Shown here: in pieces, positions 19,027 to 28,356 of the stretch
Position numbering within the stretch: position 1 is the first letter of the stretch
Layout: every line of letters begins with the position of its first letter
NCBI RefSeq assembly: GCF_001434475.1
Contig: NZ_AZGF01000004.1
Span: forward strand, 62,001-126,000
Length of the DNA stretch: 64,000 bases
Direction of reading: 5' to 3'
Source: Paucilactobacillus suebicus DSM 5007 = KCTC 3549
Lineage (GTDB): Bacteria; Bacillota; Bacilli; Lactobacillales; Lactobacillaceae
Notes under the pieces: model-generated
The model's database searches: none
What the model was told of the DNA's origin: nothing
What the model saw: the letters and a program-made list of their open reading frames with translations, nothing else
Program-made: the position numbers and the translations under genes

Positions 19027-19893
19027 CTACTCAATAACTTGAACACCGTCTGTAACAATTGACAAAGAAACAGTATTAGCTGTGAGACCATTGTCAATTA
19101 AGGCTTGTTTGAATCTATTAAGATTTTTATCATCGATAATTGTCATTACTGTTGGTCCTGCACCACTTAAGTAAGTAGCCAATGCGCCACAACGATGAGA
19201 TATTGCGCGAATCTTTAATAATTCAGGTACAAGCTTTTGTCGATAAGGTTCGTGGAACTGATCATCTTCAATCAACTGGCCAAGTACATCATAGTTTTTA
19301 GTAAATAACGATGCCACAAACGTATTACCAACAGCGCTGGCGTGAACTGCATCTTTAAAGTCTAATGTTTTTGGCAAGACGCCACGGCTATCACTTGTTT
19401 TTAGCTCGTAGTCTGGAATATAGGCGACAAACGATAAACGAGGGAACTGCGCTTTAATGGCGACAAAATGGCTATCGATATTTGTGCCAATGACAAGATC
19501 GCCAAAAATGGCAGGTGCGACGTTATCGGGATGTCCTTCGATTTGAGATGCAAATTCAATTTTTTGCTGATCAGTTAAGTTTAGACCAGCAAGTTGATTT
19601 GCGATCTCAATGCCAGCCACGACGGCTGCAGAGCTACTGCCTAGTCCACGAGTGACTGGAATCTCTGATACCATGTTAAACTCGTGGGGGGCTAAATCCG
19701 GTGCTAATTTGAGTGCCGTTTTTAAAATTAAATTGGATTCATCACTCGGAACCTCATCGCCAAGATCATGATGAATTAACCAGTGATCGCTTTTACCGAT
19801 GACATCAATTGTTAGGTATAGAGACACGGCAATGCCGATTGAATCAAATCCGGGGCCGAGATTCGCACTGGTTGCGGGGACTTTAATGCGCAT
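19027..19893 (-). CDS. thrB: Homoserine kinase
   Basis: Phosphorylates homoserine with ATP, the step before threonine synthase. I start at the ATG giving MRIKVPATSANLGPGFDS, preceded by AAAGGAAG; the open frame extends 62 codons further upstream but that part runs through the end of hom. The 288-residue protein has the GHMP kinase ATP motif RGLGSSSAAVVAG and the C-terminal LSGAGPTVM. It follows hom after 16 bp, forming a hom-thrB operon divergent from thrC. Confidence 0.95.
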   Translation of the reverse strand: MRIKVPATSANLGPGFDSIGIAVSLYLTIDVIGKSDHWLIHHDLGDEVPSDESNLILKTALKLAPDLAPHEFNMVSEIPVTRGLGSSSAAVVAGIEIANQLAGLNLTDQQKIEFASQIEGHPDNVAPAIFGDLVIGTNIDSHFVAIKAQFPRLSFVAYIPDYELKTSDSRGVLPKTLDFKDAVHASAVGNTFVASLFTKNYDVLGQLIEDDQFHEPYRQKLVPELLKIRAISHRCGALATYLSGAGPTVMTIIDDKNLNRFKQALIDNGLTANTVSLSIVTDGVQVIE

Positions 19894-19909
19894 AATTGAT
19901 TTACTTCCT

Positions 19910-21193
19910 TTAGTTAGATAGAACTTTATAAGCGGCCAAGAGGTCGATTGAGTCTTTTTGATCCAGTTCTTCTTTGAGTTGTGCAAGTTGTGTCTTTGAC
20001 ATGTCATGCGTGATGATAACGACCCGAGCTGAGTCGTTATCGTTTCTAGTTTGAACAATTTGACTGAAACTGGCACCAATCTTAGTCATGATTTGGGTAA
20101 CCTTCAACATCTGACCAGGGATATCTGGCATTTTCAAAGATAAGTAGTAAGGATAAACAATCTCGCTAGCCTTGACGTGGTCAGCTTCATTTTGATAATT
20201 GTTGAATGAATTGCCGGTAGTACCAAGCACAATGTTTTTGGTTTCAGAAACAATATCACTCAGGACACTGTTGGCAGTTGGCAAGCCACCCGCACCTGGT
20301 CCGTAAAATAGAGTTTCACCAACCGCTTGACCGGTTACCATAACAGCATTGTTTTCATTGTTAATGGTTGCGAGCGGGTGGTCAGCTGGTACAAGTACTG
20401 GACCGACTTCAGCAAAAACACCATCGTTAATACGACGAGCAATTCCCAGTAATTTAACTGTGTAGCCCAGCTGAGAAGCTTGTTCAACATCTGTTAACTG
20501 CATTTTGCGAATTCCTTGAATTTTCATTTCGTCTAATTTCAAATGTGTTCCGAAAGAAAACTGGCTCAGGATAATCATTTTGTAAGCCGCATCAATACCA
20601 TCCACGTCGTTTGTGGGGTCCGATTCGGCAAAACCTAATTCTTGAGCCTTTTGTAGTGCTTCGTCATAACTGCAGTTTTTTTGTTGCATTTGGGTTAAAA
20701 TATAGTTGGTAGTACCGTTCACAATTCCTTTAACTTCAGTGATTTGATCAGCAGCAAAGCTGTTGACAATTGTGCGCAGAATTGGAATTCCTCCAGCGAC
20801 ACTTGCTTCGTACATCAGGTCACATTTATTTTTGCGAGCAATGGAGGTCAATTCTTCACCTTCAGATGCAATTAGGTCTTTATTAGCAGTTACCACATGT
20901 TTTTTTGCATTAAGTAAAGCAGTAATAGTTTCTTTGGCGGGATGAATGCCACCCATTACTTCCACTACAATTTTAATCTCTGGATCGTTAATAATGTCAT
21001 CCAGTTCAGTGGTTAAGTGAATATTTTCTGTGTCAACATTACGGTGTTTATGAACGTCTCTCACTACAATTGTTTTGACGCTAAGTTTTCGGCCGGTGAT
21101 ATTAGATATTTTATCTTGATTATTTTCCACCATTTGGAGAACACCACTCCCAACAGTGCCGAGGCCGACCAATCCTATTTTGATTGTTTCCAT
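19910..21193 (-). CDS. hom: Homoserine dehydrogenase
   Basis: Reduces aspartate semialdehyde to homoserine, the branch point towards threonine and methionine. From the ATG at 21193 (METIKIGLVGLGTVG; GAGGTG upstream) it has 427 residues: NAD(P)-binding GLGTVGSG at the N-terminus, catalytic NGTTNYILTQM and FAESDPTNDVDG, and a C-terminal ACT domain (PDIPGQMLKVTQIM), which usually senses threonine. A longer start 21 codons upstream lacks a ribosome site. Confidence 0.95.
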   Translation of the reverse strand: METIKIGLVGLGTVGSGVLQMVENNQDKISNITGRKLSVKTIVVRDVHKHRNVDTENIHLTTELDDIINDPEIKIVVEVMGGIHPAKETITALLNAKKHVVTANKDLIASEGEELTSIARKNKCDLMYEASVAGGIPILRTIVNSFAADQITEVKGIVNGTTNYILTQMQQKNCSYDEALQKAQELGFAESDPTNDVDGIDAAYKMIILSQFSFGTHLKLDEMKIQGIRKMQLTDVEQASQLGYTVKLLGIARRINDGVFAEVGPVLVPADHPLATINNENNAVMVTGQAVGETLFYGPGAGGLPTANSVLSDIVSETKNIVLGTTGNSFNNYQNEADHVKASEIVYPYYLSLKMPDIPGQMLKVTQIMTKIGASFSQIVQTRNDNDSARVVIITHDMSKTQLAQLKEELDQKDSIDLLAAYKVLSN

Positions 21194-21300
21194 ATATGAG
21201 CACCTCATTTTCGACATCATTTCTACCATTTTATCATAGCCAAATGCATTGCGCATGTATATAATGAGAATATTATGAAAAACCGGAGGACAACTTTCTA
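21194..21300. promoter_or_regulatory. Divergent hom/thrC promoter region
   Basis: Between the two start codons. TATAAT at 21259-21264 is a good -10 for thrC, though no close -35 is present. On the minus strand the TATGATAAAAT segment is a plausible -10 for hom. No T-box is visible. Confidence 0.45.
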
Positions 21301-22776
21301 ATGAAATATCGGAGTACTAGAGGATCACAGTCAGAATCCATTGATTCACCTGCAGCGATTATTCAAGGCCTAGCCCCAGATGGCGGACTGTATGTCCCCG
21401 TTGATTTTCCACAACCCAAGGTAGACCTAAATGATTTTGTTGGCTTGTCATATCAAGAGACTGCTAATACTGTATTAAGCTGGTTTTTTGATGACTATAC
21501 TGATCAGGAGTTGTCAGAAAGTGTTGTAGCTGCCTATGGTCAGCAGTTTGATGACGATCAAATTGTACCGTTAACAGATAAAACGGCTGGCAGTTATTAC
21601 ATGGAATTATTTCACGGACCAACACTTGCGTTTAAGGATCTAGCTTTACAAGTATTGCCGCAACTGATGACTCGTGCGGTTAAAGACCAAGGTGTTAACA
21701 GTGATATTGTTATTTTAACCGCAACTTCGGGTGATACGGGAACAGCATCAATGCGTGGTTTTCAAGATGTTGAAGGCACACAAGTAATCGTTTTTTATCC
21801 TCATAATGGTGTTAGCCCCGTACAGTTACGTCAGATGCTGACTCAACAAGGGAAAAACTTAAAAGTTGTTGCCGTCGAAGGAAACTTTGACCAAGCTCAA
21901 ACTAACGTAAAAAAGATTTTTGGAGATCAGCAATTTAATGAATGGTTGGCTGGAACAGGACATCAATTTTCTTCGGCTAACTCAATGAATATTGGACGTC
22001 TGATTCCGCAAGTAGCTTATTATTTTTACACGTATGCTCAGTTAACTAAACGTCATGAAATTAAGATGGGGGATAAGGTTAACTTTACTGTGCCTACAGG
22101 CAACTTTGGTGATATTCTTGCGGGATATTATGCAAAGAAAATTGGGTTACCAATCAATAAATTGATTTGTGCTTCCAACCAAAATAACGTTCTAACTGAC
22201 TTCTTTGCGACTGGTAAGTACGATCGCAACCGCCCATTTTATCTAACGAATTCTCCATCGATGGATATCTTGGTTTCCAGTAACTTGGAAAGACTGCTGT
22301 TTGATATTGCTGGACAGGATGACGCACAGGTACGTAAGCTAATGGCTCAGTTGGCCAGTGATGGGTCCTATCAAATCAATGACGATATGAAAGCTGGCTT
22401 AGTTGATTTTGCAGCTGGATCTGCTGATGAAAAAGAAATTCAGGCTGAAATTAAACGTGTATATGATGAAACCGGCTATGCAATTGATCCACATACCGCA
22501 GTAGGATCTGCAGTTGCTCATCGTTATCAGGAAAATGATCCTGATACGCCAACTGTTGTGCTTTCAACAGCTAGCCCATATAAGTTCCCTGAAACAGTCT
22601 TGACCGCGATCAATGGGAAAAGTAAGTGGACTGGATTAAATGCAGTTAATGAACTTAATCGGCTACTAGGCGGTCAACTGCCCGGTGGAGTTGCTGCACT
22701 CTTTGATTTAACACCTCGTCAAGAAGTGGTTGTGCAGCCAGATGCGATGAAGGATTACATTCAAGATAATTTATGA
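21301..22776 (+). CDS. thrC: Threonine synthase
   Basis: Converts O-phosphohomoserine to threonine with PLP. The 491-residue protein belongs to the long form: N-terminal MKYRSTRGSQ, the PLP lysine in HGPTLAFKDLALQ, ATSGDTGTASMRGF, and the phosphate-binding PTGNFGDILAGYYAKK. AACCGGAGGA precedes the start. It is divergent from hom-thrB, so the three threonine genes share one control region. Confidence 0.96.
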   Translation: MKYRSTRGSQSESIDSPAAIIQGLAPDGGLYVPVDFPQPKVDLNDFVGLSYQETANTVLSWFFDDYTDQELSESVVAAYGQQFDDDQIVPLTDKTAGSYYMELFHGPTLAFKDLALQVLPQLMTRAVKDQGVNSDIVILTATSGDTGTASMRGFQDVEGTQVIVFYPHNGVSPVQLRQMLTQQGKNLKVVAVEGNFDQAQTNVKKIFGDQQFNEWLAGTGHQFSSANSMNIGRLIPQVAYYFYTYAQLTKRHEIKMGDKVNFTVPTGNFGDILAGYYAKKIGLPINKLICASNQNNVLTDFFATGKYDRNRPFYLTNSPSMDILVSSNLERLLFDIAGQDDAQVRKLMAQLASDGSYQINDDMKAGLVDFAAGSADEKEIQAEIKRVYDETGYAIDPHTAVGSAVAHRYQENDPDTPTVVLSTASPYKFPETVLTAINGKSKWTGLNAVNELNRLLGGQLPGGVAALFDLTPRQEVVVQPDAMKDYIQDNL

Positions 22777-22786
22777 AATTAATTAA

Positions 22787-22828
22787 AACACTCTTAGTGA
22801 CGCACGATGTGTCACTAACGGTGTTTTT
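22787..22828 (+). terminator. Terminator of thrC
   Basis: AACACTCTTAGTGAC pairs with GTCACTAACGGTGTT (one two-base mismatch), followed by TTTTT. Confidence 0.85.
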
Positions 22829-22902
22829 TATGTGACTTAATTTTTTTAAGTAACATACAGGGTATAACTATAAAGATGAGAGAAAGTTATGTAAGATTAG
22901 AA

Positions 22903-22917
22903 AATAATTAGAAAATT
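22903..22917 (+). promoter_or_regulatory. CodY-box-like sequence upstream of ilvD
   Basis: AATAATTAGAAAATT matches the known CodY consensus (AATTTTCWGAAAATT) with three mismatches and lies just before the ilvD -35. CodY commonly controls branched-chain amino acid genes in Firmicutes, but such matches also occur by chance in AT-rich DNA, and the host may lack CodY. Confidence 0.3.
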
Positions 22918-22920
22918 GCG

Positions 22921-22948
22921 TTGACAATTAAACAAATAGTGATAAAGT
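22921..22948 (+). promoter_or_regulatory. Candidate ilvD promoter
   Basis: TTGACA, a 16-bp spacer, TAAAGT. The 12-mer TTGACAATTAAA at the -35 occurs again at 22995-23006 in the leader, and CCGAA (22959) and TTCGG (22987) could close a small hairpin between the two. Confidence 0.45.
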
Positions 22949-23026
22949 TCTAATTATCCGAACGAAATAGGATGTTTTACTTAAGATTCGGAATTTGACA
23001 ATTAAATATTTGGGGGTTGGTTATTA

Positions 23027-24781
23027 ATGAGCGACACGTTAAATTTCAGCGTTAGCGGTAAAGATATGCAAAAACGCAGTGATGAAATTACTGTCGGTGT
23101 CGATCGGGCTCCTGGACGCAGTCTATTATATGCGACTGGCCAGGTTAAAAATCCCGAAGACATGAAAAAACCGTTTATCGCAATTTGTAACTCGTACATA
23201 GAAATTGTTCCCGGGCACGTTCATTTACGGGGACTGGCAGATATTGCCAAAGAAGAAATTAGAAAAGCCGGCGGAATCCCATTTGAATTCAACACAATTG
23301 GTGTTGATGACGGGATCGCTATGGGACATATTGGAATGCGTTACTCGCTTCCAAGTCGTGAATTGATTGCAGACTCAGCAGAAACGGTAATTAATGCTCA
23401 TTGGTTTGATGGTGTTTTATATATGCCAAACTGTGACAAGATTACACCTGGGATGCTGATGGCATCATTACGGACAAATGTGCCCTGTGCCTTTGTGTCT
23501 GGTGGTCCAATGAAAGCTGGACTTGATCCAAACGGTAAGGCAGCTACACTATCAACAGTTTTCGAAGCTGTTGGTGCGTTTAAAGACGGTAAAATGTCGA
23601 AAGAAGATTTTTTGAAGCTTGAACAAAATGCCTGCCCAAGTTGTGGCTCATGTTCAGGTATGTATACTGCTAATTCAATGAATTCATTGATGGAAGCACT
23701 TGGCTTGGCTTTGCCATATAACGGTACAGCACTAGCCGTGTCGCAGCAACGACGCGAACTTGTACGCCAGGCTGCACGCCGTGTGATGGAAAATATCAAA
23801 GCTGATATTAAGCCACGTGATATTGTAACTAAAGATGCGATTGATGATGCATTTGCTCTTGATATGGCAATGGGTGGTTCTACAAACACCGTATTACATG
23901 GATTAGCAATTGCTCATGAAGCTGGTATTCCTTATGAAGAAAAGGATATCAATGAAATTGCAAAGAGAACTCCACATATCGCAAAGATTGCTCCATCGTC
24001 ATCCTATACGATGGAAGAAGTTCATGAAGCTGGTGGAATCCCCGCAATCATGAATGAATTGATCGAAAAGGGCGGTATTTTACATCCGGACCGGATGACT
24101 GTTACCGGTAAAACTATTCGTGAAAATGTTAAGGATGCGCATAGCTTGAATACAGAAGTTATTCGTACAATCGATAATGCCTACTCTAAGGAGGGCGGTT
24201 TGTCAGTTCTGTTTGGCAACATTGCTAAAGAAGGGTCAGTTATCAAAGTTGCCGGTGTTGATCCAGATATTCATGAATTTACCGGGACTGCACGTTGTTT
24301 TGATTCTCATGATGAAGCTGTTGAAGGAATTGATAATGGAACCGTTCAGAAGGGCGACGTTGTTGTCATTCGTTATGAGGGCCCTAAGGGTGGACCAGGT
24401 ATGCCAGAAATGTTGAATCCAACTTCTGATATCATCGGTCGTGGTCTTGGGCGTGACGTTGGATTAATTACAGATGGTCGTTTTTCTGGTGCAACTCACG
24501 GAATCTGTGTTGGTCATGTTTCACCTGAAGCAGCTTCGGGTGGTGAAATTGCTTTAATTCATGATGGCGATAAAATTACTATCGATTTGAAGAACAGGAC
24601 TTTGGACGCTCACGTTAGTGAAGAAGAATTTGCCCGCCGGCGCAAGGAATTAAAGCCATTTAAGTCTAAGGTTCGTTTTGGATATTTGGCACGTTATCAA
24701 TATCTAGTAACATCAGCTAATACTGGTGGTGTAATGCTGGGTGCAGATGAGTTATTTGGTAAAGAAGACGATAAAAATTAA
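23027..24781 (+). CDS. ilvD: Dihydroxy-acid dehydratase
   Basis: Dehydrates the dihydroxy acids that lead to valine, isoleucine and, through 2-oxoisovalerate, leucine. The 584-residue protein is complete, with Fe-S ligand motifs [10 protein letters not shown] and [13 protein letters not shown] and the C-terminal [13 protein letters not shown]. The ribosome site is weak (GGGGGTTGG). No other ilv gene lies in the window, so the pathway must be completed elsewhere. A DUF59 gene follows after 24 bp. Confidence 0.96.
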   Translation: MSDTLNFSVSGKDMQKRSDEITVGVDRAPGRSLLYATGQVKNPEDMKKPFIAICNSYIEIVPGHVHLRGLADIAKEEIRKAGGIPFEFNTIGVDDGIAMGHIGMRYSLPSRELIADSAETVINAHWFDGVLYMPNCDKITPGMLMASLRTNVPCAFVSGGPMKAGLDPNGKAATLSTVFEAVGAFKDGKMSKEDFLKLEQNACPSCGSCSGMYTANSMNSLMEALGLALPYNGTALAVSQQRRELVRQAARRVMENIKADIKPRDIVTKDAIDDAFALDMAMGGSTNTVLHGLAIAHEAGIPYEEKDINEIAKRTPHIAKIAPSSSYTMEEVHEAGGIPAIMNELIEKGGILHPDRMTVTGKTIRENVKDAHSLNTEVIRTIDNAYSKEGGLSVLFGNIAKEGSVIKVAGVDPDIHEFTGTARCFDSHDEAVEGIDNGTVQKGDVVVIRYEGPKGGPGMPEMLNPTSDIIGRGLGRDVGLITDGRFSGATHGICVGHVSPEAASGGEIALIHDGDKITIDLKNRTLDAHVSEEEFARRRKELKPFKSKVRFGYLARYQYLVTSANTGGVMLGADELFGKEDDKN

Positions 24782-24805
24782 ATAGCCAAAAGGTAGGCGA
24801 TCGTT

Positions 24806-25141
24806 ATGGCTAGTGAAACCGAAGAAAAGGATGCGGTTACTGACTTACAAGATCGGATGCTGGATCAGCTATCAAATGTGATTGATCCTGAATTGAGAAT
24901 TGATTTGGTGAATTTGGGCTTGATATACGGTTTGAGCATGACGGACGGTGTTGTGACCGTCACGATGACGTTAACGATGGTCGGTTGTCCAATTTCACAA
25001 GTTCTCCAGAACATGATCGAAACATCGTTAGAAAAACTACCGGAAGTTAATGATGTCAAGATTAAGATTGTGTGGGAACCGGCGTGGTCACCGGCAAAGA
25101 TGAGTCGTTACGCAAGGATGGCACTGGGATATCACGGCTAA
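24806..25141 (+). CDS. Second DUF59/MIP18 family protein, paired with ilvD
   Basis: A 111-residue paralogue of the DUF59 protein behind sufB. It shares VIDPELRIDLVNLGLIYG, the cysteine segment MTLTMVGCPISQVL and VWEPAWSPAKMS, and adds a charged N-terminal extension. Directly behind ilvD and likely co-transcribed, it may help mature the IlvD cluster. Palindromic element D starts 3 bp after its stop. That it serves IlvD specifically is inference from position. Confidence 0.85.
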   Translation: MASETEEKDAVTDLQDRMLDQLSNVIDPELRIDLVNLGLIYGLSMTDGVVTVTMTLTMVGCPISQVLQNMIETSLEKLPEVNDVKIKIVWEPAWSPAKMSRYARMALGYHG

Positions 25142-25144
25142 AAC

Positions 25145-25267
25145 AGAGCGCAGAGCCAAACGGTTAGATCACGAGCATTAATGTGTGTCATTAAATGATC
25201 CCTGGGTTGTGGGATCGTGTTAGTAATCGGGTTATGCGCAGTGAACTGGCATTCAAAACACGTTTCA
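25145..25267 (+). repeat. Palindromic element, degenerate copy D
   Basis: The left end AGAGCGCAGAGCCAAACGG, then TTAGATCACG, lines up with copy A (AGAGTGCAAAAACACACGG, TTAGATGCG), and the right end is CACGTTTCA. Total length is 123 bp as in A, C and G. The outer arms no longer pair well; only GATCCC/GGGATC around the centre is intact. It reads as a decaying copy. Confidence 0.6.
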
Positions 25268-25304
25268 ATAAGTCAGAAAAACTCAATTAACAGATCATCA
25301 CAAA

Positions 25305-25329
25305 GGTGCACTAGTAAAAGCTAGTCACC
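25305..25329 (+). other. Short hairpin between element D and a decayed transporter gene
   Basis: GGTGCACTAG pairs with CTAGTCACC with one bulged base around a 6-nt loop. No T-tract follows. Nothing else stands out in the gap from the DUF59 stop to the next gene apart from element D. Confidence 0.3.
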
Positions 25330-25422
25330 AATACATACAACATTCGAACATATATTAGAAAAAACAAGAGATTGATTTTGAATTGGAACTTTGTATTGAA
25401 CACATAGAAGGGACTTAATATT

Positions 25423-26317
25423 ATGACAAAAGTAGCACAATTAGGGAAGCTAGTTAGTCGTTGGTTTACATTATTAGTTATTATTTGGGCGGAATTTAAT
25501 TATTTTGTACCCAAAACAAGCGCATGGGTAGTACCAAACACCTCATATTTACTTGGAATTATCCTGTTTGGAATGGGATTAACATTACGAGGTGAAGATT
25601 TTGCTCGTATTGTTAAAAGACCTGTTCCTGTTATCTTAGGTACCGTTGCTCATTACGTCATCATGCCGTTAATTGCTTGGGTACTTTGTTTAATATTTCA
25701 TCTGCAGGGTGCTACCGCAGCCGGGGTTATCTTAGTTGGTTCTTGCCCAAGTGGGACTTCATCAAGTGTGATGGCATACTTAGCCGGTGGTGATGTTGCA
25801 TTGGATGTTTCAATCGAAACTTTATCAACGATCATCGCACCGGTTGCATTACCAGGTTTGTTACTGTTATATGCTGGCCAGTACGTTACTATTCCTACTC
25901 AGTCGCTGTTCTTAAGCACAATTGAAATCGTTATTGTACCAATTGTCTTAGGGGTGGTAGTTCATTCAATTTTTGGTAAGCACATTGATAAAATTACAGA
26001 AGCTCTGCCTCTAGTTTCACAATTTGTCTGGTTACGGTCTCGGATTCCTGTTTTCAAAAATTATTCGTTTACGTGATCCACAACGTAAGGCAATTACTTT
26101 TGAAGTTGGAATGCAGGATTCAAGCTTAGGTGCTACTCTAGCATTGAAGTATTTTGCACCGGCTGCAGCTATTCCTTCAACGATCTTTAGTATCTGGCAC
26201 AACATCTCTGGTTCGGTATTGTCATCATACTGGCGTACACATACCGATAAGGTGCAAGCACGCGAGCATGCATCAATGCACGCACATGCTAATGCCAATG
26301 CTCATGTTGCAGGATAG
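25423..26317 (+). pseudogene. Bile acid:sodium symporter (BASS) family transporter, internally deleted
   Basis: The first 200 residues (to about 26012) match a BASS/PanS-type secondary transporter, with GMGLTLRGEDF and VGSCPSGTSSSVMAYL. The frame then runs into unrelated residues and stops at 26076. The family's C-terminal part continues in another frame from about 26020: SGYGLGFLF, IRLRDPQRKAITFEVGMQ and a His/Ala-rich tail. The break removes roughly one or two membrane segments normally found between ITEALPL and the GLG motif, and shifts the frame, so this looks like a deletion, not a single-base sequencing error. Function was probably lost. The natural substrate is unknown. Confidence 0.8.
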
Positions 26318-26337
26318 ATCCATATAATAGTAGGTAA

Positions 26338-27528
26338 TTTAATTTTAATCAAAGTGCACACCTAATTAAGTCCACAGAGACGCTGGGTGATTTCAATAAA
26401 TGGCAACTGAATATACTAACTGGTGTTGCATTTGCGATTACATTTCTGGATAAAGCAATTGTTTCACCATACTGGGGTAAATTAGCCGACCAATATGGCC
26501 GCAAGCCGATGTGTTTAAGAGCTTCGCTAGGAATGACATTTACCATCACAGCATGCGGGTTTGTACCCAATGTTTGGATTTTGATAGTTCTTCGAGCAAT
26601 TCAAGGATGTTTTTCAGGTTATATTAATAACGCCAACGCGATTGTGGCCGCCAGCGTACCAATTGAGAAAAGCGGTAAAGCTCTTGGAACGCTGGCCACG
26701 GGTAACGTGGTTGGTACGCTTCTTGGACCATTATTGGGAGGCGTGCTGGCTGATACTTTTGGTTATCGTGAATCGTACTACGTTACTGGTGTAATGATGT
26801 TAGTAGTATTTGTAACGACAGCGTTATTTGTGCATGAACAATTTACACCGATCAGTAAATCACAGATGGTTCCAGTCAAACAGATTTTTCATCAAATTCA
26901 GTACCCAATGTTGATTTGGGGACTCTTTGTGACAACTATGGTAATTCAGGCGGCCAATATGTCAATGACGTCCGTGATTAGTTTGCTGATTAAAGAATTA
27001 GCAAAGGACCAAAGCAGGGTCGCATTGGTGAGTGGAATTATCACTTCACTACCGGGCGTGGTGACATTGATTGCTTCACCGTTATTGGGGATGCTCAGTG
27101 ACCATATTGGCCCCGAAAAGGTATTGGTGAATGGCCTACTAATAGCAATCATCTGCTTTATTCCAATGAGCTTTGTGACCAATATCTGGCAATTAGGTGT
27201 GTTGAGAGCTTTGCTGGGAATTTCCGATGCGGCACTGTTGCCAGCCATTCAGTCACTAATGACATACTATGTACCTAAAAGTGGGTTTGGACGAATCTTT
27301 AGTTACAATCAATCATTTCAGGCGATGGGCAGTGTTGGTGGTCCGATGATGGGTGCAGTTGTTGCTAGTATCTTCAGTTATCAGAGTGTGTTTATGGCAA
27401 CGGCAATTTTGGAAGTTGCTAATGTACTATTTTTGATACCAACGACTAAAGCATTGTGGCATGCGGGATCGGTTAAGGATCGTTTGCGCGTTAAAGAAGG
27501 TCGGACTGTTGGTGACGTTAAAAATTAG
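26338..27528 (+). pseudogene. MFS drug/solute efflux transporter lacking its N-terminus
   Basis: The frame is open from a TAA at 26335 and already encodes TETLGDFNKWQLNILTGV, then WGKLADQYGRKPM, the MFS loop 2-3 motif, before the first ATG at 26509. The first membrane segment and a start codon are missing; no in-frame ATG, GTG or TTG precedes the conserved sequence. The rest, about eleven segments, is intact. A product starting at 26509 would lack TM1, TM2 and the loop motif. It is 20 bp after another broken transporter, so one deletion event may have trimmed both. Confidence 0.75.
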
Positions 27529-27574
27529 AAATACTAGTATACCTTAAGCCATAGTAATTGTGATCTTTTATTTG

Positions 27575-27703
27575 CTGAAATGAGCTCCACAAACGCTGAG
27601 ACCAACATGTAACGCAACTATGACCATTGATCGTCGATCTTTGACAATTAATGGTCATAGTTGCGTTACATATCGGTCTCAAACCGTGTTTGTTACACTA
27701 TCT
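27575..27703 (-). repeat. Palindromic element, copy E
   Basis: 129 bp from CTGAAATGAGCT to CACTATCT. Outer pairs CAAACG/CGTGTTTG and GAGACC/GGTCTC; inner arm GTAACGCAACTATGACCATT is perfectly repeated in inverted form. The variant end GAAATGAGCT is shared with copy H. Confidence 0.75.
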
Positions 27704-27708
27704 ATGAT

Positions 27709-27837
27709 TTGAAACGTGCTCCAGAGACACTGAGGCTTAATGAATAAGAGCACTTCGGGTATCATTCGCAAAAGGCGCGATCAATACCCGAAGTGCTCTT
27801 ATTCCACAGCCTCAAACTGTGTCTCTTGCGCACTCTG
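27709..27837 (-). repeat. Palindromic element, copy F
   Basis: In tandem with E and in the same orientation. From TTGAAACGTG to CACTCTG; outer arms AGAGACAC/GTGTCTCT and TGAGGC/GCCTCA, inner arm GAATAAGAGCACTTCGGGTAT with its exact complement. The CACTCTG end stands one base from the stop codon of the minus-strand VOC gene. Together E and F fill nearly all of the gap between the two convergent genes. Confidence 0.85.
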
Positions 27838-27838
27838 G

Positions 27839-28216
27839 TTAGTACTCCGAAATTTCAATTAAATTATTATCCGGATCGTTAACGTAAATTGATTTAATTT
27901 TACCGTGTGCGCCATCGCGTTCTACTGGGCCCTCCACAATATCGACGTAATAGCTTTCCAGATGGTTTTTAACGTCATCTAAAGGGTCCTTGACGATGAA
28001 GCAAAAGTCCGCTGATCCTGGTGTTGGTTTACCGGCAACTGGCAGGTGGGGATGATCGACTAGTTGCAATTTAATGGCTTGTTTACCACAAAGTAGTGTT
28101 TGTCTACCATCATCAGTTTCAATGACTGGCATATCAAAAACTTCGTGGTAAAAGCGGGTGCTGCGTGCTAAATCAGTTACTGTCAGTGTAATATGATCCA
28201 TATCTTTAATTTTCAT
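27839..28216 (-). CDS. VOC (glyoxalase/bleomycin-resistance superfamily) protein
   Basis: A 125-residue single-domain vicinal-oxygen-chelate protein: HITLTVTDLARSTRFYHEVF at the N-terminus, LLCGKQAIKLQLV in the middle and the C-terminal DPDNNLIEISEY with the usual metal-ligand Glu. Members include lactoylglutathione lyases, dioxygenases and antibiotic-binding proteins; the sequence does not settle which. It is a single gene, divergent from the ABC-F gene, and its 3' end abuts palindromic element F. Confidence 0.8.
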   Translation of the reverse strand: MKIKDMDHITLTVTDLARSTRFYHEVFDMPVIETDDGRQTLLCGKQAIKLQLVDHPHLPVAGKPTPGSADFCFIVKDPLDDVKNHLESYYVDIVEGPVERDGAHGKIKSIYVNDPDNNLIEISEY

Positions 28217-28356
28217 AGTTATCTTCCTTATTTACGGTTTGATTTCAGTATAGCATAGAAATTGACGTTGTTAATTGGCCTATGCTAGTGTTAACATTGT
28301 TTATTAGTGACTACGATTGAATGAAATTATTCAACGGTTTAAGAAAAGGAAGAGAA

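Noticed and set aside
25145-25267. Element D as an unrelated intergenic hairpin
   Set aside because: Although its arms pair poorly, both ends, the TTAGATNNCG segment and the 123-bp length match copy A, so I keep it in the family as degenerate.
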